The notes beneath the pieces are model-generated. The model worked only from the letters and a program-made list of their open reading frames with translations, did no database searches and was not told where the DNA came from. Of a stretch of 47,148 nucleotides of DNA, positions 19,094 through 30,017 are shown in pieces. The stretch is from positions 1-47,148 of the forward strand of contig MU858291.1 of assembly GCA_033297075.1 (NCBI GenBank), in the 5' to 3' direction. The stretch's first letter is position 1, and each line of letters starts with the position of its first letter. The position numbers and the translations under genes were made by a program. The DNA comes from Rhypophila decipiens (Eukaryota > Ascomycota > Sordariomycetes > Sordariales > Naviculisporaceae).

Positions 19094-21200
19094 GTTACTC
19101 GATTGAAGCGTTGTAAACCGTGGTTCGCTCCACCAGACACTCAAAGTCCAACTCACGGGAGTAAGTAAAGCAATCCATGCTACTTGGTAGTCAGACACTT
19201 TTCGTATTGAACCCACCATGGAAGTCATGTACAAGTAATTTCATTGTCGCACAACTGAGCCATCCATTGGATCCACAGTTATGCACAGTGCAGAGTATGG
19301 AGTAGAAGATTGAAGCAACAAAAGCAAAGACCTCCATCTATGGCACTGTGTTCAAAGTCAATCCGCTCGGCTCCTCAACCGACCCAGGGCTCGTGACTGC
19401 AAAATTGCCACAGAGAAAGCGGACTGCCACCAAAGTTCTGAAGTTTAGGTTTGGTCCAAATTGAATTGTAAATTCTCCACCTCATAACTAAAGAGAAAAG
19501 GATATGTTATGGGAAATATCAAAAGCTAACTACAAGCCAAAGAACCCACATGTTGGTTTACCTTTTGGTCTTGACAGCCTTTTACAAGGCAGGGAAAAGA
19601 GCGGGTCAATGTTCCGCAGTCTGCAGAACAGTCAGTCCCATTTGCGAAGCTCTTGGAGAAGAGTGGTCGAAAATAGCCTGGATAATCGTAATGGTCTCGT
19701 TCGGAGTTCTCGAATGATATCAGATTTACATCTTTTAGCTGTGATGAAGGCTTCTTTTTTCCAACATCCTCATTCTGGCCCAGGTACCCAGCAGTCTGCA
19801 AGGTTCCTTTGGGTTGGAAATATGAAAGGGTTACAGAATACATGTGGGTCAGCTCTGACACTAACAGTAGAGCTTAGTTCTCTACCAGCCAATCTATTAT
19901 CGACAACCTGGTAAATTGCTGTTGGACGTACCAGACCCCCAACAGCCACGACCAACGTTCCTGCTCAGGTCAGGGCCAATGTACCACCTCATTCTGTTCA
20001 TAGTCTCCCCCACAACTCACCATATAATGACAATCACGCAGTGGCTCAAGGCCGAACAATCTCTATCATTCAGGGGTTTTACCACCGAGCTCGAGAATGC
20101 CCGTGTGGGAATTATCTCGAAAGTGAGAGGAGGAAAAGACTTGTAGACCCATCCTCCACGATTGGCCGCTATCACGCTGAATCACATGTGCAAAATACGA
20201 GCGGTGCCATCCCTGACACCAGATGTAAAGGTAATTTTGCGGTCAACCACCAAAAAAACGGCTGCCTGCGTACCTATTATTGCTCAAGTGAAGGGAAGTC
20301 TCCTCCCAAGCCACCAAAACATATCCACAGCCAGATCTACCCACACGGAAAAAGGAACAAGCCCAACCAGTCAGTAACATTCTACGGGTTTCCGGGGTAC
20401 GGCCGTTGTGCAATAATTCCATGTTGCAATGGGGACGGCTGTGGACACTCGTTCGTAAACGTTATTGAGTGGAACTTTGACAAACTCGTATGGAAGTGCC
20501 CAGGAGTCCATGCCTTAGTTACATGATCCGCAGTACGTATTTCTTCATTATCAACTTGATAACTCATCATCACCGCCGAGTTGGGAACAAGCTCACGGCG
20601 ACGCAACCATTTCTTGTCGGCTTGTGCTGCCAGATCGTCAGATCTATTGGCTACTCCTTGGCTCATGGTCTTCCTCCTGGTCAATGGTATACCTCCGCGG
20701 CAGTAGGTGATATCTCGTCAAAGGGGGAATGCCCACAGTGGTAGCGTTATCCAATTGCCAGCCCGGCGAGGAGACGTCGGCGCCAGTAGCAGGTTGTAGG
20801 TAGTTAAACAGGGACTGGACTCCGCATCCATAAGGAAATAATTCGCGGTATTCACGTGGATCCTCCTACCTGGAAAACCAAAGGTTAAGCCCAAACTCAA
20901 CGGGAGCTCCCGTACTGTCCCTGGGAGCCACCAGATATCTCTCAGCGGTGGCGAGTGATCTATGGCCCTATGGGTCATACTCCACATATGAGAACTGTAA
21001 ATGAGGCTCCCACAAACTTCTGCTTCTTCCCCATTATTATTAGAGTATAAAAGAACAGCAACTTCTCCCTCTTAGACCATTCTTTCACACACAACAGCCA
21101 TTCTCGCCTCTGTTTCTCCAGAAAACACTAGATCACCTCACACTTGAACTTGTCGTCGTTCACCACCGCTCCGTGGGATCCCCGGGCTACTACTGGACAA
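19094..21200. other. Gene-poor stretch upstream of the WOPR gene
   Basis: No gene is supported. An open frame at 20041-20526 (no ATG start) is cysteine-rich near its end (CCNGDGCGHSF) but matches nothing I know. Near 19880 the minus strand has TTGGCTGGTAGAGAACTAAGC, which resembles a tRNA D arm, without the rest of a tRNA. TATA-like GAGTATAAAAG at about 21042 probably belongs to the WOPR gene promoter. Confidence 0.4.
21042..21052 (+). promoter_or_regulatory. TATA-like element of the WOPR gene
   Basis: AGAGTATAAAAGAAC lies about 155 bp upstream of the predicted ATG at 21201, a reasonable distance for a fungal promoter with a leader. Confidence 0.45.
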
Positions 21201-22796
21201 ATGGCAGTTCCCGCTAATCCTCCCTCGCCCACGTTCAACTTGTCGGGTGTCTATCTTCGCAACATACTGGACTTTACAATCACACTTCAGGCATGTTTCG
21301 ATGGGAAGCTGAACACCTACACTCGGCCAGACGATAAGACAGGCATTGCTACAAGCGGATCTGTGTACATCTTGGAGAGGAGATCCTCGGGAACGGCCGG
21401 AACCCTGCGCTGGACAGACGACAAAAAGTGGTCACAATCGAGAAGTGTCCACAACAGTTTGTTGTACAGGGAACGTGCCAAAGCCGGGGAAGAGACGATG
21501 GGCAGCACCGATAGGCATGGCCCCCAGGAAACCCACGACAAGATCCCTACTGGAAATCATACTGATACAACCGAATTCAAGAAAGATGGTCTTGTGAAGA
21601 GGACCATGACCTTCAGGTTCCCGTTAGAAGGAAAGGAATACCTTGTTGTCAACTACTATTCCTTGAACTTGACGGACGAGAATGGGCTGCCGTTGCAGCA
21701 GCCAATTGACATGCCGTATCTTCATGGCCCGCTTCGCCAGGATTTCGCCTCCTCCTACTACAAAGTCCCGTTTATGGACGAAATCAACAAATCGGACACG
21801 GCCCGGCGATACAGGATTTACGAGGAAAGGGGGTGGCTTGACTGCTTCAAGAACTCTCCTTCTCCTCAGCGCCCTCCTTCTCCTCAGCGCCGCAGACAGA
21901 ATCATTCCTCTTCACAGCACCAGGCGGCCACCGGTGTTCCGATGTCTACGGGTCAATTTACAAGTTATCCGAATCTACACGCAAGCCATGCAGCAACGGC
22001 TTCCGGGCAGCCTCCGATGACATATACAGGACAAAATGCATACGGATCTCCACCCGGCAATCCTTATGCAGTTACGCTCCCTTTCCAGGCCCAGCCGCAA
22101 CAGGTGCCTGTATATCCCCAAGGTCAGACTTGGACGAATATGCTGCCACAGACCGCAGCCACACCGTCAGATCCCAACGACAGTAACCCGGGCGCTTCGG
22201 GGACTCCATACGCGCCATCAGCAAACAGTTATGGAGAGAACAGCTGGTCATCCCAAGCTACTTTTGACCTGAATTTCAATAACCCCGGACCCGCCCGCAT
22301 TCCATATCCACTATCAGACAACAATGAGGCATTCCAGGATGCTGATTACCCGGATTTGTTCAACAACCCGGGCGCTCTGGGGGCTCCATATGCCCCCTTA
22401 TCAAACACCTCTGGACAGAGCATCGAGTCATTCCAAGCTCAATATGACCTGAATCTGGTCAATGACCCCGGCCCCGTCTACGATCAATATGCACCATCAG
22501 ACAATTCTGGAGCAAACAATGGGTCATTCCAACTCGAAGTTCCTGTTGACCCGGATTTGTTCAACCAGGGCACTCTAGGGACTCCAAATGCCCCGCCACC
22601 AGACACTTCTGGACAGCCTGAGATCATGTGGGAACCTCCATTTGACCCGAGGTCGTCCCAGAGTAATGATAGCCCTGTGCGATATGTCACACTGGCTATG
22701 CTCCAGCGGGTCCCGGCTTCGGGTGGCACTGAGCACCTTGACAATGACCCGGATGAGTCTGGGTACAACAATCCTTCTGGCGATGCACAAAATTAA
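21201..22796 (+). CDS. Divergent WOPR-domain (Gti1/Pac2) protein with a repetitive tail
   Basis: A 531-aa intron-free protein starting at ATG 21201; the longer frame upstream lacks an ATG. The first WOPR part is at about 15-92: SGSVYILERRSSG, LRWTDDKKWSQSR and NSLLYRE, which match the SGSVFVW..RWTDG..WSPSR..FLIYRE pattern of Wor1/Ryp1/Sge1 and Pac2 proteins. The second part is at about 130-155: LVKRTMTF..GKEYLVVNYYS. Family members bind DNA and control morphology and virulence-related programmes. From about 235 on the protein is rich in Pro, Gln, Ser and Asn, with at least four imperfect repeats of an N-x-PGA-x-G-x-PYAP module. Divergence suggests a lineage-specific paralogue rather than either conserved WOPR gene. 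A DNA-binding role is inferred. Confidence 0.8.
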   Translation: MAVPANPPSPTFNLSGVYLRNILDFTITLQACFDGKLNTYTRPDDKTGIATSGSVYILERRSSGTAGTLRWTDDKKWSQSRSVHNSLLYRERAKAGEETMGSTDRHGPQETHDKIPTGNHTDTTEFKKDGLVKRTMTFRFPLEGKEYLVVNYYSLNLTDENGLPLQQPIDMPYLHGPLRQDFASSYYKVPFMDEINKSDTARRYRIYEERGWLDCFKNSPSPQRPPSPQRRRQNHSSSQHQAATGVPMSTGQFTSYPNLHASHAATASGQPPMTYTGQNAYGSPPGNPYAVTLPFQAQPQQVPVYPQGQTWTNMLPQTAATPSDPNDSNPGASGTPYAPSANSYGENSWSSQATFDLNFNNPGPARIPYPLSDNNEAFQDADYPDLFNNPGALGAPYAPLSNTSGQSIESFQAQYDLNLVNDPGPVYDQYAPSDNSGANNGSFQLEVPVDPDLFNQGTLGTPNAPPPDTSGQPEIMWEPPFDPRSSQSNDSPVRYVTLAMLQRVPASGGTEHLDNDPDESGYNNPSGDAQN

Positions 22797-22826
22797 AATA
22801 AAAAAAAAGGAAAAAAAAACCCCCCT
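22797..22826 (+). other. A-rich tract right after the WOPR stop codon
   Basis: AATAAA followed by runs of A and then C begins directly after the TAA. It may hold the polyadenylation signal, or be a retroposition-type A tail. Confidence 0.4.
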
Positions 22827-23420
22827 TTGCAGAGCTTTATTAAGAGCCCAGGTTTGCTTGTCTGGCTCGGCCTGCCTGCTTAGATACTACTTGCTCTCTT
22901 TCTTTCTGTTCACTTGCTCTCTTTCTTTCTTTCCACTCGCTCTCTCTCTTTCTTTTCACTTGCTTTCTTCTTTCTTCTACTTGGTCTCGGTGGAATTTTC
23001 TTGTAGAGTTTGGGAGTACTTTGAGTAAAGTACTTTTGGATTGCTGGTATCACCGACTGGCATGCCTGCTTTTATTGATCTTTTGTTGAAAAGGAAAGGG
23101 AAAACCCCAAAAAAACAACAAAAGAAAAAACGAACAAAAACAACTGGTTTTGCAGAGCATCATTGATCACGCTTGAATTTCTGGCTTGGTCTGCTTAGAT
23201 ACTACTTGCTGTCTCTTCTTTTTCTTTTCACTTCCTGTCTTTCCTTCTTTTGCTTCTCGATCTTGGTGGAGTTTCGTCGTGAAGTTTGGGAGGATTTTGG
23301 TAGTGCTTTTTTTTGGATTGATCTTCCGTACCCTAGAAAAGCAAGAAACAATCACAAAAAGAATAATAAAACCCCCAACTAGACACCACCAACAATTTTG
23401 CATAGTGTGATCAATGACGT
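22825..23420. repeat. Tandem repeat of about 250-320 bp, two and a half copies
   Basis: The block starting TTTGCAGAGC and containing CTGCTTAGATACTACTTGCT, a pyrimidine-rich CTTTCTTT tract and GTTTGGGAG..TTT occurs at about 22825-23045 and 23148-23330. A third partial start, TTTTGCATAGTGTGATCAA, is at about 23395. A-rich and C-rich spacers precede each unit. No coding potential. Confidence 0.7.
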
Positions 23421-24200
23421 ATGAGTATCGCCCTTTTCAGCAATGATCATGGTGTTCTTGCTGTCTTTAAACGCTACACCAGACGATAGACAGCTCGAGG
23501 AAGTGACCGCAACGTGATGATTGGCAAAACCAAGGAGGAGAAAGTGAAGCGTATTTACGCGGAATAGTGCTGCACGCGACAGCGCGAATTCTTGGTTCGG
23601 GAGTAGGTAGCCGCCTGCTCGGATACCCAATGGTGTGAAGCAAGGCTCGGTGTTCCAACGGCTTTCCGCGGTCTAGGACCTTGCCCCATGCAATCTCAAA
23701 CCTGGGGTTGCGTGGGATGATGTCTCCTCAGCTCTAGCGCCTATTTGATGGCGTGCAAGATGCTGGATCTCAGAGATAAATGTCACTGGAAACACAAGCA
23801 ACTGGGTAAACCTCGTCACGTAGATTGGAATGCATCTTAGTAGCTAGGGTACTATTCAGGTCGATATACCGCACCGGCAGTTGAGCTACTTTTTCTTTCG
23901 AGAAACAGATGAAGCGATCGCTGCTCGTTTTGGTCGCCTCATCGTGTGGATGGGCCCCTCTTCCTTCTTTTCTAGTTGGTTTGTTGGGGCGGTCAAAAGC
24001 TTCCTGTGCTTGGCATTCCGTGAGGCTTGACAACATCTTCATATGTACCGATGTGCTGGCAGTGGTGATGCCTAGTAGCTTGGCGTTCATCCGAAGAATG
24101 GACTTCCGTTCAATCTTTTGCGTATTTGCGATGAAGTGGAAGAACGTAACTCTTGTCCAAGACCAGCATTTCATCCCATGTTCTAGGAATCAAGTGTCAC
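23421..24200. other. Gene-free stretch
   Basis: An open frame from ATG 23909 continues through the D/Y codon repeat below but has no recognisable domain in its first 100 residues. I see no reliable gene. Confidence 0.35.
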
Positions 24201-24279
24201 CCCGACGTCGGGGCTATCGAAAAGGGCCTCGCCACGGCCGGTGGTACCGTGAAGCATCAATTACTTACCAGCATGTGCC

Positions 24280-24300
24280 CCGCCCCGGGTTCGATCCCCG
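24280..24300 (+). other. Isolated pol III B-box-like sequence
   Basis: CCGGGTTCGATCCCCGA has a perfect GGTTCGATCC core. No consistent acceptor or D arm was found around it, so it is a fragment or chance match. Confidence 0.3.
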
Positions 24301-24314
24301 ACTTTTCTCTCTCG

Positions 24315-24450
24315 GTCACTACGACCACCCCAACCATCACCGTCCTCACGACGATTACGACGATTATGACGTTGACGATGATTACAACGAGAACTATTAC
24401 GATGATGACGACTATTATGATGATGACGACTATCATCATCGTCGTCGCCC
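24315..24450. repeat. GAY/TAY trinucleotide-rich tract
   Basis: An imperfect run of GAC, GAT and TAT triplets. In the frame from 23909 it would encode an Asp/Tyr/His-rich stretch. The other frames give Thr/Ile/Met runs, as expected for a simple repeat. Confidence 0.7.
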
Positions 24451-24505
24451 ACCTTGCCAACCAGTAAGACCAGAAACTGCTAATAATACGATGAGAACCT
24501 TCTAG

Positions 24506-25451
24506 TATCTTTTCTCAAGAAGTCTCTGATCTATGTTAGACAGTCTCTTGTCCATGTCAATAAGTGTTGTGTCCATTCTATTTATAGCCCGGAGAAGTTC
24601 GTCTTTCAGCGCATCGACTTTCTTATCCGACTCCTTGAAGAGTTGATTGCTTCGTCAATTCAGATTCACGCCACCGCCCTTCCAATCCCAGAGGAGCAAT
24701 GTCGACATCATTGTGCAGTTGTTGCCGGGGCCTGGTTTACAAGCATATAAAGATCCAATTCAAGTACCTTCCCAACGTCGGACCGCAGCTTCAACTCGCG
24801 ACCTTGAGAAGGGTTCTCTAGCTTTAATGGTGAGAATTACCTTAATTAGAGCTTTAGAATACGTGCGTCTATTTTCGGAACGTTGTCATGGAGATTCTCT
24901 CACCAACCATCCAATAACTAAGTCACATGCAGACAGGCGGCCTCTAGCGATACGGATTGTACTGACAACTATGGTCATAATTTCAGTCAGATCCATACCA
25001 AGGAGAACATCGTCATAGGGAGGATACGGACCTTTCGCGCTGCGGGAAGATTTCACAGTGGCCCGGGGTTAGTGGGGTGTGACTGGAAGTAATTGACCGT
25101 GGTGGGTGAAAGTAATTTACCTAATGGACCCGGATATGGCGCTGTTGCTGGCCAGGTGAATAAGGCTGCTAAAGCTGTTCTCGACTGCCGTACGAAGGCT
25201 AACTCGCCCTGGCCAAGACAAGTTGACGTCGTCCTCTTCGTCTTTCCACTTTCCTCAAACAAGCACCACGCAACCCGTCAATCTAGGCCGCCAAACCCAA
25301 CACCAGTCTCTCCAAGGCTCGGCAATTTGAACTTGTTGGTCAACTCTGCCAGTCAGTCAGGCGCCTGCAACTTGCGCGCGGTTGTACCTCGACCCTACCC
25401 GCCTTCAAAAGACTTGGATGACCACCCCAAGCAAACGACGATTGGGCTGCC
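24506..25451. other. Gene-free stretch
   Basis: No gene. The minus strand at about 24780-24850 contains AAGGTCGCGAGTTGAAG, close to the AAGGTCGCGAGTTCGA run of fungal tRNA T arms, so this is probably another tRNA relic. Confidence 0.35.
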
Positions 25452-26115
25452 TTCAAGCCGACGATGACGATCCTCCAAGCCGACAATACTTCCGAGCCGA
25501 CGATGCCTCCAAGTCGACGATGACGATCCTCTTAGCTGTCCATGGACACGCCTTCGAGCAGTCGATGCCTTCAAGTCGGCAACAACGACGCCTTCAAGCT
25601 GACAATACCTCTAAGCCGACAAGCACGATGCACCCGAGTCGACGATAACAATGCCTTCAAGCCAACGATGACGATACATCTGAGCGGACGATGACGGTGC
25701 CTTCGAGCGGACCACAACAAGGCCTTCGAGCCAACAATACCCCCGAACAGACGACAACGGCGCCTGCGAGCAGAAGACACCCTCGAACAAACAATGCCTT
25801 TGAGCAAATAATAGCTCCGAGCCAACAAGACCCCCAAGCAAACAATTCCCCCGAGCAGACGACAACAACGACTGCGAACAGATAAGTTAATGCATTCACG
25901 CACAAAACTGACATCGAGTCAAAAGTACCTTTAAGCCGATAATACCTCCAAGTCGACAACGACGATGCCTTCCAGCCGATAATATCATCGAGCCGACAAT
26001 AACAATCCTCCGAGCTGACGATAGACACGCCGTATCGCCGTTGAGCAGACAAGACCCGAGCCGACGATGCCTCCGACCTCCGAGCAGACATGCCTTCAAG
26101 TAGATGGTGACGATG
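25452..26115. repeat. Degenerate minisatellite with 17- and 23-nt units
   Basis: About 660 bp of imperfect repeats with consensus near CTTCRAGCCGACRATGC (17 nt) and a longer form with an extra GACGAT-like hexamer (23 nt). Units are interspersed in no strict order and have diverged. Because few stop codons arise, long open frames appear on the minus strand, for example 25657-26349. These are unlikely to be genes, since 17 and 23 are not multiples of three. Confidence 0.85.
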
Positions 26116-26837
26116 ACCACGGCCGACGATCCGACCTACCCAGGTTGGCACTCGGCAATTGTTAGGTAACGTATTAAGGGGAGAGAAGGCGCGAAGTGGG
26201 AGCACAGGTTGTTCAAAAAGCCACCCGTCGCAGCCTCGCCGGTCGAAGCTATCTCCTGTCACAATGGAACCATGGTTTCGATGCCGCACAATCCGCCGAG
26301 CTGCGGAGAAGGAAGCCTGCTCAACAAGAGAGACGAGTGAGGGTAACATTCAGTAGTCGTGATGCCCAGAGCCGCTGTGGAAGAACACTACTTTTAGGAT
26401 GCGGGTTTGACAGAATCGTCTTGGATTGATGTTTAGATCACGATCAATTCTGATTCCTCGATACTCAACATCTGCCCGCAGTCTATACAAGCCTACGACC
26501 TGTAAATGACAGGGCCGTATAACGGATCCGAATCGAGGAGGCGTGCGCGCCTGAAGCTGACATGTCGACTTGTAAATGGGCAATATGAGGGATATATGCG
26601 GACTACGAGTTTTGGGCACAAGAGAGTTTGGAAAGAGACAAGAAAATTTCCCCTCCCCACGTCTGTTCAGTTACGTAAGCAACGCTACCTCCTCTTTTAC
26701 ATCAGAACCATCTGGTCACCGAACGAGCGCACGATCCTACTGAGGATCGATTTGCCAAAACACGATTTGGTTCGAGTTATGAGCAGGGCATCACGGCTGA
26801 CAACATCATTACTTCTAGACCATCACATCCGCCAAAC
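26116..26837. other. Gene-free stretch after the minisatellite
   Basis: No supported gene. The right side may contain more of the HET-like relic that becomes readable at 26838. Confidence 0.35.
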
Positions 26838-27686
26838 AAGCCCACGTTTGTTGGGAATAAATTGCATTTGCGCGGCTATCCAATCGACACCATCATGTTC
26901 CAATTCCACTACAAGGAGGCGCCTCAGCATGAAATCGAAGCTACTCCGTACCGCAAGTACTAGAATCTCACACACAATATCCATGCAGCACTCAACTATT
27001 TCAGAACGATATTCGAAGTACTGAATAGTCTGCCTTTCATCGAAGGCCTGAGACAGATGACGCGTCTCATAGCAGCAGTAAACCATGGGCCGTGACGCTG
27101 CCTTTCGAGAGCTCACCGCATTCGAGATAAAGACTTGGAAAGCAGAACCAAACGAAGACTTCCCACGGATAGCGTGGTCTCGAAGATGGAGCATGCTATA
27201 CGCCTTCGCACACATCCTCGGACAGACGCCCTTGGGGGTGAATTGGAGCCTCGGGGAGGGCGAAGAAAATTACGGGACGTTGCTGTTACTGCCTGGGTTG
27301 GGGTGTGGAGATGGGCAAGAGGTCTTCCGTGTCAAGCATGCACTTGGTCTGCTCCCAGCCGAGTTCATCTTGCGCCATGTTGGCAATTGACGACGAGATA
27401 CCGGTTTGCGAACGACTCAAAACGATTTGCTTCGGGTCCAACATGCGGGAAAGTGTTTTGTTTTTGTTTTTTTACGAGAACAGGACTCGTCGGTCCCTCT
27501 TTGGCCGCCAATGTTGGCGATGAATTGGTTGTGTCAGAGTCTCGGTGGACAACTATCATTTTACAGGAATTGGCATCCTGCGATAACGATGAGACTGCCT
27601 ACCGACTGTTATCTCTCGCTTTTCTTAGTGATATGTGTGACTCGGAGCCGGAGGAGGATCAACTGAAGTTGTATAAGATCTTGTGA
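26838..27686 (+). pseudogene. HET-like (heterokaryon incompatibility) gene relic
   Basis: A single frame runs from 26838 to 27686 with stops TAG 26961 and TGA 27093. It includes GNKLHLRGYPIDTIMFQF, which resembles the L-x-VRG-x-x-VDTI segment of HET proteins, and later FTRTGLVGPSLAANVGDELVV, which resembles the T-x-x-G-x-x-GLGP...GD-x-V motif near their C-terminus. The defining N-terminal HET domain is not visible upstream. I read this as a 5'-truncated and mutated HET-family gene. The middle part (about 27100-27380) is not recognisable, so the assignment is tentative. Confidence 0.42.
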
Positions 27687-27689
27687 GAT

Positions 27690-28209
27690 GCAGGTGGAGC
27701 AAGTCATGTTACAAGGGGACACCAGCTTTCCAGTCTTCGTTGCGTGGGAAAGCAATGATCCCCCCCAAGCTCCTCGGCAGTTGAGATAAGGCCAGTATCA
27801 GCGGAATAAAACGTCATGACCATCTCATGACATTTGCAATAATTTGTTCTGGAGAGTGGCATCATCTACGCTGTCCATGTTCCTAACTGGACGCCCCTTC
27901 TGTGGTGATGGTGTGTGGCTTGCGGCTGATGCTTGGGAAGCCGATTGCCATTCGGCCGGAGCGGGCCGTCTGCTGATCAGGGGAGCCATTCGGGTTCTTA
28001 TCGTCTTTGATGATATGATAGTTGGATCAGGTTCGATATCTACTTGTGGTGAGGCCACTGACATGGCACTACTTCTAATGGATAAGCGGCCTGCTCTCAG
28101 ATACAAGTTAAAACATCCAGATGGCTTGTCTGTCGTGTTCAGTTTCGATCATCTCCCAAAACCTTTGCGACTAACAGATCGATCTTTCACCTCTCACAAA
28201 TAGCACACA
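27690..28209. other. Intergenic region
   Basis: Overlapping open frames on both strands at 27825-28203 lack recognisable domains. The last part is presumably the promoter of the following gene. Confidence 0.35.
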
Positions 28210-29042
28210 ATGAACATTGTCTCATATCTCATCGCCGCATGGGTCTTGGTGTCTTCCGTTGCCTTGGGCTACGATGGGACCATAACCTTTGACTCAATCC
28301 TCCTGGCACACCCTTCCCCAACATTCTGCCCGTCGCACACCAATCTTTGGGCATCGTGGACCCCAGACTCGAATTACCTCGCATGTTGCGACAATCGCTT
28401 TAACACCCATACGCTGACAACTGGTATTGGCCCAGGCGGGAAGCCACTATATGCCTGCTGCCAAAGTGGGTATACATGCACCGCACCCGTCTCCTTGATG
28501 AAAGAGTGGTCGATGGACTCGAATGGTATGCAATGAAATCTCATATGATGAAGCAAACATTACATGCTAACAGATCTCCTTGACCAGGTGACCTCGAGAC
28601 AAGCGACATCCCAAATCCCCCGACGCCCACTGCTGATATGACTACAGCTCCTCCTCCGACGCCGACGGCCGGTATGTTCCATATCCATTCCGACGACTCA
28701 CGTTCCATGCAAGCTATTTGCTGACATTTGTGTTAATAAATAGCTCCTGGCGCCGGAATCACGACCTCCCCGGCCCAGCCAAGCACCGGGACCTTTAGCG
28801 GGCCAGGAGCGACGCCCCTGACCACAAGTGCGGGTGTGATTGTCTATGTTTCCAATACAAACAACAACAAAGGCGGTGACCAGAACGTCAACGTGGGCAA
28901 CACCAGTGGAGGTCCACCTTCCCCCGGTGCGATTGCTGGTATCACGGTGGCATGCACGGTCGTTTCGACCATCGCCGCCGTGCTTGGATTATGGTACGCA
29001 CGCAAGAGGAAAAAGGCGAAGGAGGCCAAGTCGTCGAGTTGA
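28210..29042 (+). CDS. Small cysteine-rich single-pass surface protein, three exons
   Basis: Exons are 28210-28525, 28588-28671 and 28744-29042; introns have GTATGC..CCAG and GTATGT..ATAG ends. The joined product is 232 aa. A signal peptide (about 1-20, SYLIAAWVLVSSVALG) leads to an ectodomain with FCPSHTNLW, ACCDNRF and YACCQSGYTC cysteine groups. A Pro/Thr/Gly-rich stalk follows, then one membrane helix (about 195-217, IAGITVACTVVSTIAAVLGL) and a basic cytoplasmic tail (ARKRKKAKEAK). This layout is common in fungal wall-stress-sensor-like or adhesin-like proteins, but I do not recognise the family. The frame is kept through both junctions, which supports the model. Confidence 0.8.
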
Positions 29043-30017
29043 ATGCGGATTGACTCCTCATATTCTATTCCGCCTAGATGCATTTGTTTTCCTTTTAGGG
29101 AGTTATCCATGAATTGTGGGAACTTGAGCAGAGGCTGACTGTCTTGGTTTTGTCACAGGTAATCTCTCAAATCAAGAACAGGTCACGACCTCGAGCACAT
29201 GTTCGAGAACAGGACGTTGGTTTCCACCTTGGCTGGGGGTATAATATGTATCATGAGGATTGGTAGACCAACATACTCATGTAGGGCTGGGTTTTGTAGC
29301 TCTAGTTCTAGACCTTTCTTTTCAGCTTCGGGTTGAAGGAGGACTTTACAGGTTTTAGTAGATTCTGTTGTCCGGCAGTCGAGCAATCGAGTGTTCTGTA
29401 CAATCCTGACCACCACGAAAAGCATGGAGATGAATCGCCATTACTATAAACCCTTGGACTTAACATTCTAGAGAGATGTCGGGGCCGCCTTGGTCTAAGC
29501 CTGTACCTCGGATTCTCGTCTTATCCAACAGAGCTGTCCCGTCTTCGTAGGAATGAGGATGGCACTACGGCGAGATTTGAAGTCAAGTGGAAAAACTACA
29601 GCTGTTCATTTTGGGTTTATGAAAATATGTGTAAGTTCTAGATATTACGGGGTCTGGTGCCAAAGGTTAGCACCAGTTCCATGGTGCCTTGTTGGGGTGG
29701 TATGTGGACATGGTCGATTTGAATGGCATTACTACTGTCAATACGGTTATAGTGGCAATTCCTGAAATACAGGGGACCATTTCCAATACACTCCGCCCCA
29801 GACAGACCCGCAAGTGTTTTGATATCTGCAATTATTGCCAGTGGTCAGCCAGTTAGAATCCTCTGCCGCCCTCCCTCGATCTGCAGCAACTCGTGGGGGG
29901 AGACCTCCATGCACCACGTGCAAAGGTCAGCTACCCCCCGCTTTATGGTGACGTCGTTCAGCGAACTGTCACTCGCCAGCTGAGCGTGAACTCCCGCCTC
30001 GAGTATCGGTCGCAAAT
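29043..30017. other. Gene-free stretch
   Basis: Only short unrelated open frames. Nothing repeat-like was noticed. The right end is the promoter of the histidine phosphatase gene. Confidence 0.4.

Noticed and set aside
18722..19234. 170-aa minus-strand frame at the 3' end of the carboxypeptidase
   Set aside because: Antisense shadow of the Gly/Asn-rich tail; no independent support.
20041..20526. 161-aa cysteine-containing frame
   Set aside because: Starts without ATG, no known domain, and neighbouring frames are equally open.
24204..24310. Possible tRNA ending in GGGTTCGATCCCCGAC
   Set aside because: The GTCGGGG/CCCCGAC pairing would overlap the T stem, and no D or anticodon arm fits; treated as a B-box fragment.
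23909..24505. 198-aa frame ending in an Asp/Tyr/His-rich run
   Set aside because: The acidic run comes from a GAY/TAY simple repeat, and the first half has no recognisable features.
25657..26349. 230-aa minus-strand open frame across the minisatellite
   Set aside because: Units of 17 and 23 nt give open frames in several registers; no domain, and composition follows the repeat.
26506..27024. 172-aa plus-strand frame
   Set aside because: A different frame over the same DNA gives the better HET-like match; this one is Ser/Arg-rich shadow.
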